64,000 nt of DNA from Apis mellifera (Eukaryota > Arthropoda > Insecta > Hymenoptera > Apidae), in NCBI RefSeq assembly GCF_003254395.2, contig NC_037650.1:6510071-6574070 (forward strand). The letters are read 5' to 3'. The position numbers and the translations under genes were made by a program. The notes beneath the pieces were generated by a model. The model saw nothing but the letters and a program-made list of their open reading frames with translations, had not been told where the DNA came from and searched no databases. This document shows positions 9,341 through 21,800 of the stretch, one piece after another; position 1 is the first letter of the stretch, and each line of letters begins with the position of its first letter.

Positions 9341-12300
9341 TTTTATGGATAACTGTACTCCTATCTCGCTTAAAGCAAAGCCACCGACTATTCCGCGTCC
9401 TCTGCCAGTGTCTCTACGCGGTGTCTTGGAAGACTTGGAAAATCGAGATTTCAATCGTGCGGAATCGTTTTCACGATATATATCCTCTTAATAAGCGGAA
9501 TTCCCTCTGGTATGTATAAATGTCATTTTAATAATTCGTTGAATACATTTTACACGATATTTTTTTCATACCTCACACGCAGTACCTATTTTCTGATCAG
9601 GAGATGGAATCAAAGAATCTCGACAAGACTTCTCGACAAAAGTATTACATCGAAAATTCTCTAGAATAGAATCAATCCTATAATAGATCAAGAAAGAAAA
9701 AAAAGAGGTATATCATCGATGTTTCAAAAAAATATCTCAAAATCTTTTTATTGAACCGATTAAAATTAATTCTTTATCTCCTCGTTTCGGATAAATACTC
9801 GAAATACTTAAGGGAAAAAGAAAAACAATTACACTCTATCTGATATCCGTGGAAAGGATGATGCACATCCACGGAGCGCCGAGAGATTCGATCGATCGTG
9901 GACTACCTCTCCTCGGCTGACAATCCGAGTTCGGCTGATCGTAATAATCGCGGCGATGCTTAATAAGCCAATTACCCATCCGACGATTAAATCGTTCGTT
10001 TATCTGGATATTGATTCACGACGAGACAAAGGTTCTCCTCTTCCTCTTTCGACAAAAGCGGCCATTCTCGGCGGCACACCGCTCGCTTGCTCGCTCGTTC
10101 GCTACGCGCGGCTACGCTTGCTCGTCCGTGCGGGACCATCGGCGGAAAAAGGTGTACCGATGTTACCGATGAATGCGGTGTGCGCGGTTTCCAAACGTAA
10201 ACTTATACTCGGTGAAAAGGGGGAGGGAGGAAGAAAGAAAGAAAGAAGGGAAGAAGAACGATCAAGGAGCGTGGAAGGAGAGAAAGAGAGCGGTGGAAAG
10301 AGGGCACGACAATGCACAAAGTCTCGCAAGACGCACGGGGAAACGTTGCAACCGGGGGAGGGAGGGGGGACAAAAACCTATAATGGACACAATGGTCGAT
10401 GGATCCTCTCTCTTTCTCTCCCGACTGTGTGGGCCCTCGGCTGGGTAAGGCGTCGGTATTCATCGCGACGTACCTTCGAAAAGATTACGTCGAGTGGATT
10501 GTCTGCTCCTTTTTCTTCTTCCTTTTCTCTCTCTCTCTCCAAAGTGGCGTTTTCCATCGTTGAAACTCGGCGAACCGATCTGTTTTTCACTCGTTGCGCG
10601 TGGCTTTGACGACTTATATCGCGTTATATCAAACGCTTCTATCTTGTATCTCGCCTCATTTTCTATCCAATAGAATGGATTTATAGTAACGTGATTGATA
10701 TTCCAAGAAGGGCGACAAAAGTGGGGAAAAACTCGGGAGAGATTGACCGGGCTATTTTCTTTTTTCTTTTCTTCCATCCGAGAAAAAGAGAAACGGGGTC
10801 AATTGCGGTTTATCCCAAGTTCGTTAGGCTAACGAGCGGAGAGTAAGAGGAGATGATTCGCGTCAATCGTTAACGAGTATTACTTCCGAGTGTCGATCGA
10901 ATCCGTGTCGAAGATCGTGTTCCCAGACGAAACATGGAAGGTGGTTCCAAGGCCTGAACGCTTGGCGCGCCTCGTTTAATTCAACTTGCCCTCAACATCC
11001 CCCTTGTTCTATTATCCCCATCCACCCGCCCTCCCACCTCTTTAATTGCATCGCCGAAGATGAGATCCGAATCTAGAAGCCGAGAACAAACACACGAGGC
11101 GAGCAGAAAATTAAACTATTAAACTGCTCGAGAAGTTAAGTATCGCGCGTCACGATCATCTTGATGCCTTCCACGTGCTTGGTTGGGCGAGCGAGAGGAG
11201 CGCTACTTCGCTACGTCGCTTTATCGTGGACGAAGATCGGGACGGTGAAAATAATTATTGAAATAATTTTCCCCTCCTGATTTTTGGAACGGGGAGTATG
11301 TAAGATAAAATGAAGAGAAAGAGAGAAAAAAGAAAGAAATTATATTCGAGATGCTACATGTATAAATATATATATAACGAAAGAGTAAAGAAAGAATCGA
11401 AAAAATGGGAAAGGGATAAAAAAGATGATCGGCGTCGATGATATACGAACGCACGCGCGTGTTGGATGGAGAGAATATAGCGCAGTAGGAATTAGTATCG
11501 TGCAGGGGTCAGGAAGAGCGAGCCACGGCCTGCTAAAGACGGCGGACGATATCGAATAAACAAACGAACGAGTGGGAGGCGGAGGAAGTGGCGGATATTA
11601 AGGTCTTCGTGACGGAACTTGGCTCGTATTATAGCGAGCTAAGTGAGGAGGTCTCCTCGTCTGGTCGAACTAATTCTATTATTTCTCGTCCCTTCCTTCC
11701 ACCACCATAAACCGCCTCTATCCGACCGAGGATCATCGCTGTTAGACCAGCTCTCTCTTTCGCTAGATTGTCTTTGGGATGAAGAAGCACGCTGATAAAT
11801 GTGTCCTTCGTTTCAATCTTTGCGCTACGTTACGTGTATCATTATTATTATTATTATTATTAGGAAAGGATTGCGAGTCGATTTTTTCGAGGAGACTTTC
11901 GTTTCGTACGATTTTTCATCGCCGAATTCAGAGAGAAATCTGTCTTTGACACAATGAAATCGATCTAGAGATTCGAAAATTTACGATCGTAAAATTTTCT
12001 GTTGGACAATATGTGAAAGCAAAACGAGAGCCTCGAACATCGATTATTATCCATCTTCTTAACACTCTAAAAAATATTTGGAGAAATTCGTTGATAGGAA
12101 ATTTAGATTCGATAATAATCGATAATAGGGTAAATTGGAGGGGGAAAGAAAATTATAAGGACGATGATATGGATGGTGATGAAGTTTGGATGAAATCGGT
12201 GGTCCAGACTCGGGTGGTGGAGGGAGGTGGAGAGAAAGGAAAGGGTGTCGACGGGCGGGAAAAGAGGAAAAGTTAGGGGAGTGAAGTTAGACGCGGTGGA

Positions 12301-12700
12301 AGCAAGAGGTGGTCAGGTTGGGGTGCCAATTTGCGATTCCACGCAGCAAGAAGGGCGTGGCGGGCCCGCGCATAGGGTGGCTCGTTCGTTTGCGCGACAT
12401 TGTCGGGCAACCCTAACCTTCTGCCCATCAGCCCCCCCCAGCCATCTTTCTCTCTTGGCCCGAGAGCCTCGTTCACCGCGTTAATCTCATAATTCTCCAT
12501 CCATCCGTGTGTGTGGATGGAAACGAATGAGTTCGGCCTTGAAGGCCGTGGCCGCGAGAAAACACGAGATGTTTACGAAGCGAACGAAAGCGACAGCGTT
12601 TCTTTCCAGCGATAATATCGAGTGGGATTGTTCGAATTGTGGGAAATCTTTGCAATCGATCATTAGAATCTTATAAGAATACATTGCAGGAATGTATGCT
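9341..12700. other. intergenic sequence, no gene seen
   Basis: No coding exon recognised. It includes an 8-base inverted repeat (TCCGTGGA 9846-9853 and TCCACGGA 9868-9875), GA-rich tracts (10219-10310), an (ATT)7 tract at 11841-11862, and a CpG-rich end at about 12280-12600 with two adjacent hairpin sequences. The frame at 9956-10609 is open for 217 codons but has no conserved-looking content. Confidence 0.55.
11841..11862. repeat. (ATT)7 microsatellite
   Basis: Seven ATT trinucleotide units followed by an A-rich flank. Confidence 0.9.
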
Positions 12701-13161
12701 CACGTGGTTGAAATAGAATTAATATATTATTTTATGAGAGGATCATATTGTATCGTAGGATGTTGCGACGGAGAGTTTTTTTTTGTTCTTAAGGAAAAAA
12801 GGTTGGGGGGCCTGAACTCGTTAATTGCTCACTCCTCTGTTTTTTTTTTTTTTTTTATCAATATATTAAATGAATTTATAATCAACCATTCCTGTTTATT
12901 TCGCCAACGATATAATAATGTTAATTCGAGATGTTAATTCCTCCTCGCATCGTTCTCATGCATCCCATTCTATTCGCTTTTGTTAAACGCTTTTATATTC
13001 TCATATTAATTTACAAACGAGGATATTGAATACACCTTAAACGCTTATAGATTAAATATTTTTAAAACATCTCGCAACTGTATATATATAAAAATATTTC
13101 CACTGTTGGTATCTCTACTAGAATGATAATTAATAAATAAATTATAATACTGATATTTAAT

Positions 13162-13166
<5 letters not shown>

Positions 13167-13219
<53 letters not shown>

Positions 13220-13220
13220 T
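13167..13220. repeat. (AT)n microsatellite
   Basis: About 45 bases of uninterrupted alternating AT and a short imperfect continuation. It can form a cruciform and is expected to be polymorphic. Confidence 0.92.
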
Positions 13221-14695
13221 TTTTTTATATCTCTTCGTCCTTCATATTTCTTCGTTAAATCAAATTTAATCCCTTGCGGAAGAAACGAGTTTGACTAGTT
13301 TTATTAATTATAATGTCAAAGTACACGGAGATACGAACGTATCGTAAAGATAAAGAAAAATAATGATGGATTGACTCGGAAACGAAATCGAATCCAATAT
13401 CAAAGGATCGTAATATTTGAAAAAAGAAAAGAAAAGAAATATTATATCGAATGAAAATTCGAATCAAAGTCGATCTAGATCATGGAATCATTTCACAAGA
13501 GGAAGTGGCGTTAGTGGGATATTATATAACGGCTTTTAAAAGGTGGAATTGTCGCGACGCCTTCTGGACATCCAGCTGGCAGGAGTGGCAGGGCGCAATG
13601 GGCACAAAGGTCGAGAGGAAACGTACGCGGAACTCCGCCCAGCGTATCGTTTGTCTCGCAAGGGGTTGAAGCCACGTGGCGTGGTAAGACGCCACGCGTC
13701 TTTGGCGAATAGAAACGTGGAAATAAAAAGAAGAAGAAGAGGAAGAGGAAGAAGAGGAAGAAAGAAAGAAACAAGGTATCGACTCGGCATGATCCAACAA
13801 TCGGTCCTACGACGACGCTCGCTTGCATCACGTTTTTTTCGCTTTCGAAATGACACAATAACCGCATCGAATTTACATGGAAATGGTAGTATTTATTACC
13901 TGGAAACTGTGTGACCGTGCCTGTATGAATATTCAATACGAAATTAAACGGGTAAACGACGTTTCGCACATATTAAATAAGATGTGGCAAGAAGAGAAGA
14001 AAGAGAAAAAAAGGGGAAAAAAAAAGGAAAAATGATATACTGGATGAGCGGAGCAATTAAAGCCTCGAACGTTGATCGAATGTTTTTCTTCGAAATTGGA
14101 AAAAAATGATACGAAGTACAAGCAATAACGCATCTTTGAACAATCTTAATTGCTTGGAATATGGATGATCGAAGATTATGACAAATATATATCACTTTTT
14201 ACTATCGATTAGATGAGAAGTGAAAAATCACCATAAATCCCATTGGATTTGATGAAAAAAATTCAGTATTGAGAATCATTCGATTCGTCATTCTCGGTAA
14301 AATATTCTTCTATTTACACTCGCGATTGACAATTATGACTGTCGAGTTACAACACACGATTTAAAACGAATTACGCGATAATTAAATAATTTGAAACGCT
14401 GACTGTATTATGTTTAAAAAAATACAGTCGAAAAATTTTAGGAAACACGATATCATTAATCGTGCAATCGAGTCAATTGTGAACGCGAAATAGCAACGGT
14501 TTTTTTTTTTAAGTTTTCTTTATTTCGCGAATCTATAATCTTTCGAGATCAATGTTAATGTCGTTCGACTCGAAATTGAAAATTCTCGCGCAGCTTGTCG
14601 CTATTGAATAAGAACGTCATTATTAATGACTGTGCGCGAGAAATTTTTTTGCGTAAGAAGAAAAACAAGTTGAAGATCTTATATATCGACATGTT

Positions 14696-14761
14696 ATGCG
14701 ACAGTGATACATTGCATCGATATATGTAATACATATGTAATGCATATATCGCTAATCGCAT
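14696..14761 (+). other. imperfect hairpin, pre-miRNA-like
   Basis: The 5' arm begins ATGCGA (14696-14701) and the 3' arm ends TCGCAT (14756-14761). Between them the arms pair as AG..GATA with ATATC..CT, as TGCAT with ATGCA, and as ATATG with CATAT, leaving a few bulges and wobble pairs and a small AT-rich loop. The overall length of 66 bases fits a precursor microRNA fold. I do not recognise either arm as a known insect microRNA. The AT-rich setting raises the chance of a random fold. Confidence 0.3.
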
Positions 14762-14788
14762 TAATAAATTCAAAAATTATAATCCGTA

Positions 14789-14820
14789 CCCACACACACA
14801 CATATATATATATATATATT
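14789..14820. repeat. (CA)n(TA)n compound microsatellite
   Basis: CA repeats switching to TA repeats, ending in a T-rich flank. Confidence 0.9.
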
Positions 14821-16652
14821 TCTCTCGAGTTTGTTACTTTGTATGACAAGATCATTATCGTTTTACTTGATATGTGTAAATATTAAATATTTACCATACT
14901 TCGTTAAGTTATAAGTTTTTCTTCTTCAATATGTGAGATAAAATAACATTTAAATTTCAAATTTTTAAACGGAGTATAATATTTATTTGAAATTGAAATG
15001 ATAATTTTTGCTAGGAAATTAATGTGTTTTTCTAATGCATTTTGATTTCAATAGCCGTCCCAGTAGCCAGGATTAATTTGAAGTGTTGCAAAGTGTTGAA
15101 TACGAGCCGATAATTGAAAATGAATCTCGGCTTTGAGAAAAAAAAAATTGTATGTAAATCTCCGAGAAAATTGAATCGTGACAAATGGATAAAGCAATGA
15201 TTATCAAGTGGGGAGAGAAAAAGGAAGAAAAAAAGGAAGGAAGAAAAAAAAAAGGAAAAGGAAAAGGAAAAAATAATGATAGCTGCGTCGCAGAAGGCGG
15301 AAAAGAAAAGAATGTCGGATGAATCGGTATAACGCAGAGAGTATATCGGATAAATTGGTTTTTATTGGTCCCCACTGTCCACGGCGACGAGTTATGCGCA
15401 TGGTGATCGTTAAGGTGATTAAGAAATCACGTGCCATTAACGCTCATTAAGGAGCCAGGGCTAATCCCGACGTATGTATCAAGTCTCAGTCTCCTCCTTG
15501 TTTCCTGCACTCGCTCCTTCGCCGAATACATTTTCCATCCTCGTAAATTTTCTCGTTGCAACTTTTTTATAAAAACGCCTCGAATCGAATTTCTTTTAAT
15601 TTTCTTCGTCCATTTTATCCAAATTAATTTGAAGAAAAAAAATGATACGATTCAAAATTTTCATCCCCGAATAATTTTAAAGAAAAATCACTCCAATTTT
15701 CCTATTTCCCGCATAACTGAATCGTGATAAATTTAACTTTCATTCGAGGTCAATTAAAAATTTTCCTGTCTTCGATCGAAAAACAATTTCCGCCCACCAC
15801 GAAAAAAAGCTTAACTCCCAAAAATTCTTAAAGATTCTCCCGATCGAATTCTCGAGTTCGAAAGCGCAGAAACACGGAATTTTCGTTCGAAAAAAAGAAA
15901 GAAAAAAGTCAAGTGCGTCGAACCGATCTGTCCACATCTTTATCCTTTATTCCCGGACGTTAAGAAGGGTTAAGGGGATTAAGGGGCAAGCCATCGAGGA
16001 GGATGAGTTCCCTCTTTCGAAGCGACGCTGCCACTCTAGCTACCTGTCGGCGCAAAAATAAACAGATTTGAAGAAACGTTTCATCCTGCGGTAGCCGAAG
16101 TGAATTTAAAGTCCCATTGGACGGTGGGCGCGCGTCGCCCGACCCTCTGACCCACTCTCGTCGAGTGGGGTCGGTTTGTAAAAGGGCTGGTGACACTAAT
16201 CCGACGTTAACGGGCCCAGCGGTGATCTCAGATCTTATCTGTTGGAGGGCGAAATCATCCTCGAAAGAATTTAAATTCTTCCGCCATCCTTGCTTGGTCC
16301 CAATTCCGCCCCTCTTCTCTTCCTCTGTTGTGGAAGGAAGGAAGGAAGGAAGGATATCGTACGTATTATCGAATTAACGGTGTCGGATTGACGGATGAAT
16401 CTGTTTGTTTTTCATGCATGTTTCAAGAAGGCTGGACGTATGAGAGTCTATATTACCGAGGGCCAACTTCTTTTGTCGATATCTCTTTTGTCGGGCGACC
16501 GCGAACGACGTTAAGAAAGGCAACATTTCATGTATTATTCAATCGTGGGGAGAACGTGTTGTTCGCCCGCGAGACGCTCTTGAAATTTTCTTATTCTTGG
16601 ATGTTCGCGTTGTCTATCTAATTTCTTATTCACTATTTGAATACTGTAGTTC

Positions 16653-16702
16653 CTTTTTTTTTCTTCTTCTTCTTCTTCTTCTTTTTTTCTTTTTTTTTTT
16701 TT
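16653..16702. repeat. (TTC)n and poly-T tract
   Basis: T-rich run with a central TTC repeat; pure pyrimidine over about 50 bases. Confidence 0.88.
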
Positions 16703-18005
16703 ATGTGGATATATTACAGTAAAATTGGCGGGGCGTTAACTTGAGTTGATATCTTTGTACGATTTAGAGATTTGTATTAGTTTGAGTTAAATCGTTTAAA
16801 AATATATATTTGTGGAAGAAAAAAATTGGAACAATTAAAATCTATATCTATAGACTTGAAAGGAAAAGAAGAACACGAAGAGTTTTGGTTGGTTTCATCA
16901 TTCGGGACGATGGTAAGGCCGGCCGATTGAAAATCGTACAATCAAATGAAATGAAAGGAAAAAAGGAAAGGAAAGCTAACGCACGATTACGCGTTGAATA
17001 ATTGATCGGAAAAGTTAGGCAAGTCGGTGTTCCTTTTCTTTTTTTTTTTTCCTTTCTTTCTTTTATTCTTTTCTTTTTGGATCAAATCAAAGGAAGGGAA
17101 AATCGAAGAAGGCAATTATGTGCAATTCTCCTTTGCTTTTTTTTTTTCTTTTTTTTTTCAGCAAGCAATTGCTGTCGCACAATCGAAGATATCATCGGCG
17201 CAACCTATTATTCCACCCGGGAGACGGAATCGTGGGCTCCAAAATAATATGTCATTGAAACAGTTATCTCAATCAATATCTTGTGATAGATAGGACAAGC
17301 AAAATAAATCAAGGGGAAATATAGACATTACATTGTTTAGGATTAATTTTTAACGAAAAATTGTTTGCAAAGATTCTTGCCAATTACTATAATTATGATA
17401 CAGAGTTAAACGAAGTTAAATATATATATATACACAATTGATAAATTGTCGAAGCAAAATCAAAGCGAAAAAATAATATATTTATAAAAATCGTAGAAAA
17501 CAGAATTAATAACAGAAATCCTTAAAAAAGGAAAAGTCAAAATTAGAAGCATTATTCAAAGAGAATGAGAATCTACGCTCCCAACATTTTTATCATTTTT
17601 TGGAATCTAAATAAAAATCTAAATTTATTTACATTATCCACGTTTATAACGCGCAACGTTCGCAGCCTGTTGTGTTGTGCAAACTCGCAAATTTCCTTGA
17701 GCGAGTCGCCAGCTGGACTATTCGCGAGCACCAACGGTTCTTCGGGGCGCTTGTAAATGCGAAAAATGCCTGGAGGCCAGTGCCGGCATCGGCGAGTTCA
17801 CGCCCCCGGTGTCTCGGGCACAATCGCGATCGAGAGGAGGGTTATAAAAAAAGAAAAAAAGGAAAAAGAATAAAAAAGAAAAGAAGCATGCGCGATGAAA
17901 AAGCCGACCGGTGTTAGAGTGCAGGGGTACTTTACAATGTGGGAGGACTCGGTGCGCGCCCCCCGTAAGTTTTTTTCACCCCGACATTCCTCCCTCCCTC
18001 TTTCC

Positions 18006-18031
18006 CTCTCTCTCTCTCTCTCTCTCTCTCC
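18006..18031. repeat. (CT)n microsatellite
   Basis: About 13 CT units in a pyrimidine-rich setting. Confidence 0.9.
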
Positions 18032-18275
18032 TTTTTCTCTCCTTCGATTTCGCAGCCAACCCCCGACAGTAAGTCGGCCCCGTGCTGTACCGGGTGCTTC
18101 CGGTGTAATTGGATATCGTAGTTCGCATTGACATTAATTTATAAAATATTCCTGGCGACACCCCCTCAACCGACACGCCTATCAGTCAGAAACGTTTTCA
18201 ACTTCTTTTCTTCAATGTCTCTGCGAACGTTTCTTTCTTTTTTTCTTTCTTTCATTCGATCGTTCAGGTTCGTTT

Positions 18276-18281
18276 TTTATT
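18276..18281 (-). promoter_or_regulatory. candidate polyadenylation signal for the - strand gene
   Basis: TTTATT on the + strand, AATAAA on the - strand, about 97 bases after the stop codon of the small frame at 18378-18728. This is a normal distance for a compact insect 3' UTR, but such motifs are frequent in AT-rich DNA. Confidence 0.35.
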
Positions 18282-18377
18282 TTTTTTTTCTTCGAGTCGT
18301 TGTTGTTGTTGTCGTTGTCTCTAAATGAAATGTAAAAAAGATTCAACGGTTCCGTTATTTTTAGTCGTTTTAGAATT

Positions 18378-18728
18378 TTATCGTTTTATCGCTTCTTGGA
18401 ATTTTTTCTCTTTTTCTCGAAATTCATTAGCGAAATCTACATAAGAAAGTTTCGAATAATATATCGCCTTTCCCATCAACATATGGTGCCCAAGATTTTT
18501 TTTATAAAAATCCCCATACAGAATGTAAACCGATGATACTCCAAGTACCCCTATGATACCGCCTTGTACGACTTGAAGGAACTTCTTAAGGGAACAAATG
18601 GCGTACACCCGTTCAAATCCATATAACTTAGCAATAAGATAAGAGACGTCAGGTTGCCAACGCGCGTGGAACGGATGTTTTCGTAAACATCGATAATATC
18701 GTTGGCCAATCATTTGTTTAACGTTCAT
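18378..18728 (-). CDS. putative small single-pass membrane protein (116 aa), unassigned
   Basis: A - strand frame with ATG at 18728-18726 and TAA at 18380-18378. The frame is open further upstream to a stop at 18849-18851, but has no ATG there; an upstream exon spliced into it is possible. The predicted protein has a basic N-terminal part with several Arg/Lys/His (residues 4-24), a tyrosine-rich segment around 30-42, one convincing hydrophobic helix (about 53-71, rich in Gly/Val/Ile), and a charged, helix-forming C-terminus (98-116). This resembles the topology of small mitochondrial inner-membrane proteins. I could not assign a family; the YGF...LKKFLQ stretch before the helix is faintly like TMEM186, but not enough to name it. 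Residue composition looks like a real protein, unlike the repeat-driven frames nearby. It could be a single-exon gene, a last exon, or a recent retrocopy. Confidence 0.5.
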   Translation of the reverse strand: MNVKQMIGQRYYRCLRKHPFHARWQPDVSYLIAKLYGFERVYAICSLKKFLQVVQGGIIGVLGVSSVYILYGDFYKKNLGHHMLMGKAIYYSKLSYVDFANEFREKEKKFQEAIKR

Positions 18729-18851
18729 GAAACCCGTCCAAGGGCTAGATGAAACGCGAAGGGTCGAGAGATCCCCCTCGTAACGCGACAACAACGATAA
18801 CGAGACTCGTTGGAGGTAGCATGTACAGCGACGGATCACCGTTTTAACCTA

Positions 18852-21800
18852 TCATCGCCTCCGATTTCAGGGCTCGGATGCCACGCGTCAACCCTCCCTC
18901 CCGCCCCTCTTTTGGGCCAAACGCCCTTCGACCTTTGTTCGGGCACACGCATCCCGCGTTTTATTTCACGAGCTGTTATTTTCGAATTTGCTCGACAACC
19001 GGATTACCGGAGGAACGGTGCGCTGCAGCTCATTAATAAGGGCTAACGACAAAGGAACACCTCGACAGGACTAGGTAAATTCGTTTATTTCTGATCTTCT
19101 TTTTTTCTTCTTTTTTTTTTTTTTTTTTAATCAAGATTTCGAAACCGGAAAGATTTTAACAGATTTCGGAATTTTAACAGCATTCATCATCGGAAAATAT
19201 TTTTATAAAGCTGCCATGTAATTCTGTAAAAAAGTATATTCGAAGCGTATCAAATATCGACGAGTTAAAATTCGCCTCACACTCGATCCTCGTTACAACT
19301 TCACCATTCCGTCGCCGTCATTTTTGGACACAGGCCTCGACATGGCCGAACATGGAGGAGCTCTGCCGTTATTACGTTATCGAAGAAAGAAGGGGAGGAA
19401 AAAATACGATCCCACGGATAGATTGCTCCGCTTCTTTCATTATCCTAATAAACACGAGGAAGAGTATGAGCCGCGTTTTCGAGGCTCGCCGTTTAAAATT
19501 CGATTCGGGGAGAAATTCATTATTATAGAATTGAATTCGGGCATACGGTCTACCTCTAGAAGGGTTAATTGCCGCAAAACAGCCCCCCCTCTCCCCGTTC
19601 CAGACGCTCGAATGGGCCGAGGGACGAGCGGTTTGCATCGCGCAGCGACGAAAACGAGAGTCGAAACGCACGCGACTCGAATGTAATTGACGCGTTCCGT
19701 TTGCGGAAAGCGAACCCGATGGATGCCGCTACCAGTAAGTGCGTCCCGTTCCTTCCATAATACGCTTAATGAGGGCCCGTTAATTACGCTAATGAATCCC
19801 AGAATCATCCCATCTGGCTCGTATACCTGGCCAGTCGCGCCTGCTGCATCCATCCAGCCTCCTCTTACTCGCCCATCTTCGTCTATCCACCGCTCGACGG
19901 CCGCCCATTATATTCCTCGCCCATTCTCGAGTCGTGAAACTCGTCCGGTTTCAACTCTTTCCTTCGATTATTTTGTACCTTCCTTCGAGCCGGAGACACG
20001 TTGTACTCCAAGTTCAAGAGGGTGAGCTCGTCTCGTCAGCTCTCCTTCCGTTATTTCGTATCGCGTTCTAACGAGGAGGACCGCCAGGCCGAGTAATTAG
20101 ATGATCGACCAGTTTAATAACACGGAGAGAAGAATCTTCTTCTGTCTTCATCTCTCTCTCAGCTTCCATTACATCGACACGCGTTTCGCTATACCGGGTA
20201 CACTCGGCCTGGTTATCAGTTAGCCGAGATTCCAGGGAATCACCTTCGTGACCGTGCAGCTAAATGCTCGTCGTTAGGGTGGCCGTTGATTGGCGTTATT
20301 GAGAGGCATTTTCGCGACGATCGAACGACTCTCCGACTCGTGGCTGGAACGCCGAGTATTCGAGTATAGCCGTCCATCGAAGGAAGAGGAGGCCTCAGGT
20401 TTGATGGAGCTTTCTCGTTGCAAGAAGTTTATAGTGTCGAAACGCTTGGCCCTTTATGACTTTATTACATGCGTCGAGCGGAATTAAGGATCGCGAGCAA
20501 GGGAATGTTCGAGGAAGAATAAGAAAGGAGACATTTCCGAGAAATTATTTTTCCGGAATCTCGAAAAGCAAAGCAGTTGGAACATAATCGAATCTCAACT
20601 TCTTTCTCTTCGATCTACGATGCTTTGGATATTCGTCGAATAACGTTTCCAAGGGAATAAAACCTTGAAATCCTTTTCAAGCCGAGGAAAAGAAGAAAAT
20701 ACTCGATGATACGACGACGTGGAGGCTTGGGCGTAGGAGCGTATCGTGCAGAAATGACAATGGCCGAAAGGCAAATTGCGTTTGAGTGGCTGGCACGAAA
20801 AGCCAAGCAGCGAGAGACCTTGAAAGAGACCTCGCGAGGTTGGCTGGGTTAACGTGGGATAGAGGAGGTGAGAGTGGAAGAAGACGAACGAGTGTACGTA
20901 GACGACGTGTACCGCGGAATGCACGTTAGAATTTTTCCCCCCCTCCCCCTCGCATTCCACCTCTTCCGTGTGCCTTGCTCGTGTTTCGTTCCTTTCCGTC
21001 CGATATTTTTCCGCCAATGTCCGACCGAGTGAAAAATGGTCACGAAATTTCCTCCCCTCTCCTCTCCTCTGTTTGTAATGATTCGATCACGTGGCGTGGC
21101 AATAAGGAGCAGAATGGAAATATCGATCGATCGGAGGCGTCAAGTAAGAGGAGGTGAGACACGCGCGTGTCCTTGCGTGCGTTTCGCGAGAAAAATCCGC
21201 TCGTTCTCGGGAAAACCGTCTCTCCCATGATTTCATCTCTTGCACAACTACCTATCCTCTTTTTTTTTTCTCTCCTTTTTTTCCTTTTCCTTCTCCTCGA
21301 ACGTGATGGACGTGTGGATCGTCGCGAGCGCGTCTCGTAGCGCGTTTGTGTGCTAATGCGTTAGCCGTGGGCACTTTTATTATAATCGATTTCTCGCCGT
21401 TGCGGTAGACTCTGTCGGGAAGACGAACGAGCACGACAATGACGGATTTCCACGATCTCCGGCGGTTAATTAAGCGGTTACAATTGCTCCACGATCTTTC
21501 TTCTCCGCGGGGAATAAAATTGTATCGATGCGATACGATTCGAATCTTCGTCTCATCTTGATCCAAGAAGATTTATTGAGAAAACGGCCCGTCCGATGTG
21601 TATGTTCGTTTCTCAACTCGTTGCGAATCGAGACGCGGCCCTCGTGGTACGAGTTACTCGTTACTATTCGATCACCCAGTATTATCGCGTGGTGTGACCA
21701 TCAATTGCGTGGGTTTGCGTCTTTACAGGCCGCTTCCGACCTTCGTAACAATTAGCCGCAATTAAAGTCGCCGCGGCAAAGGCCGTACGCTGGTTGTCTT

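Larger units (their letters stand above)
12701..15430. other. AT-rich intergenic block
   Basis: A long AT-rich stretch with no recognised gene, two dinucleotide microsatellites and one imperfect hairpin (14696-14761). The more GC-rich part at about 13530-13830 contains an AGA/GGA-type tract at 13726-13772. Confidence 0.6.
15431..18275. other. intergenic sequence, no gene seen
   Basis: No coding exon recognised. It contains an inverted repeat (CCCACTC 16151-16157 and GAGTGGG 16163-16169), a short GGAA tract (16336-16353), T/C-rich tracts (16653-16702, 17036-17080, 17138-17160), an AT-rich interval at 17280-17640 and a (CT)n tract at 18006-18031. Confidence 0.55.

Noticed and set aside
9956..10609. 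217-codon frame on the + strand
   Set aside because: Middle part encodes GA-tract low complexity and the rest is random-looking.
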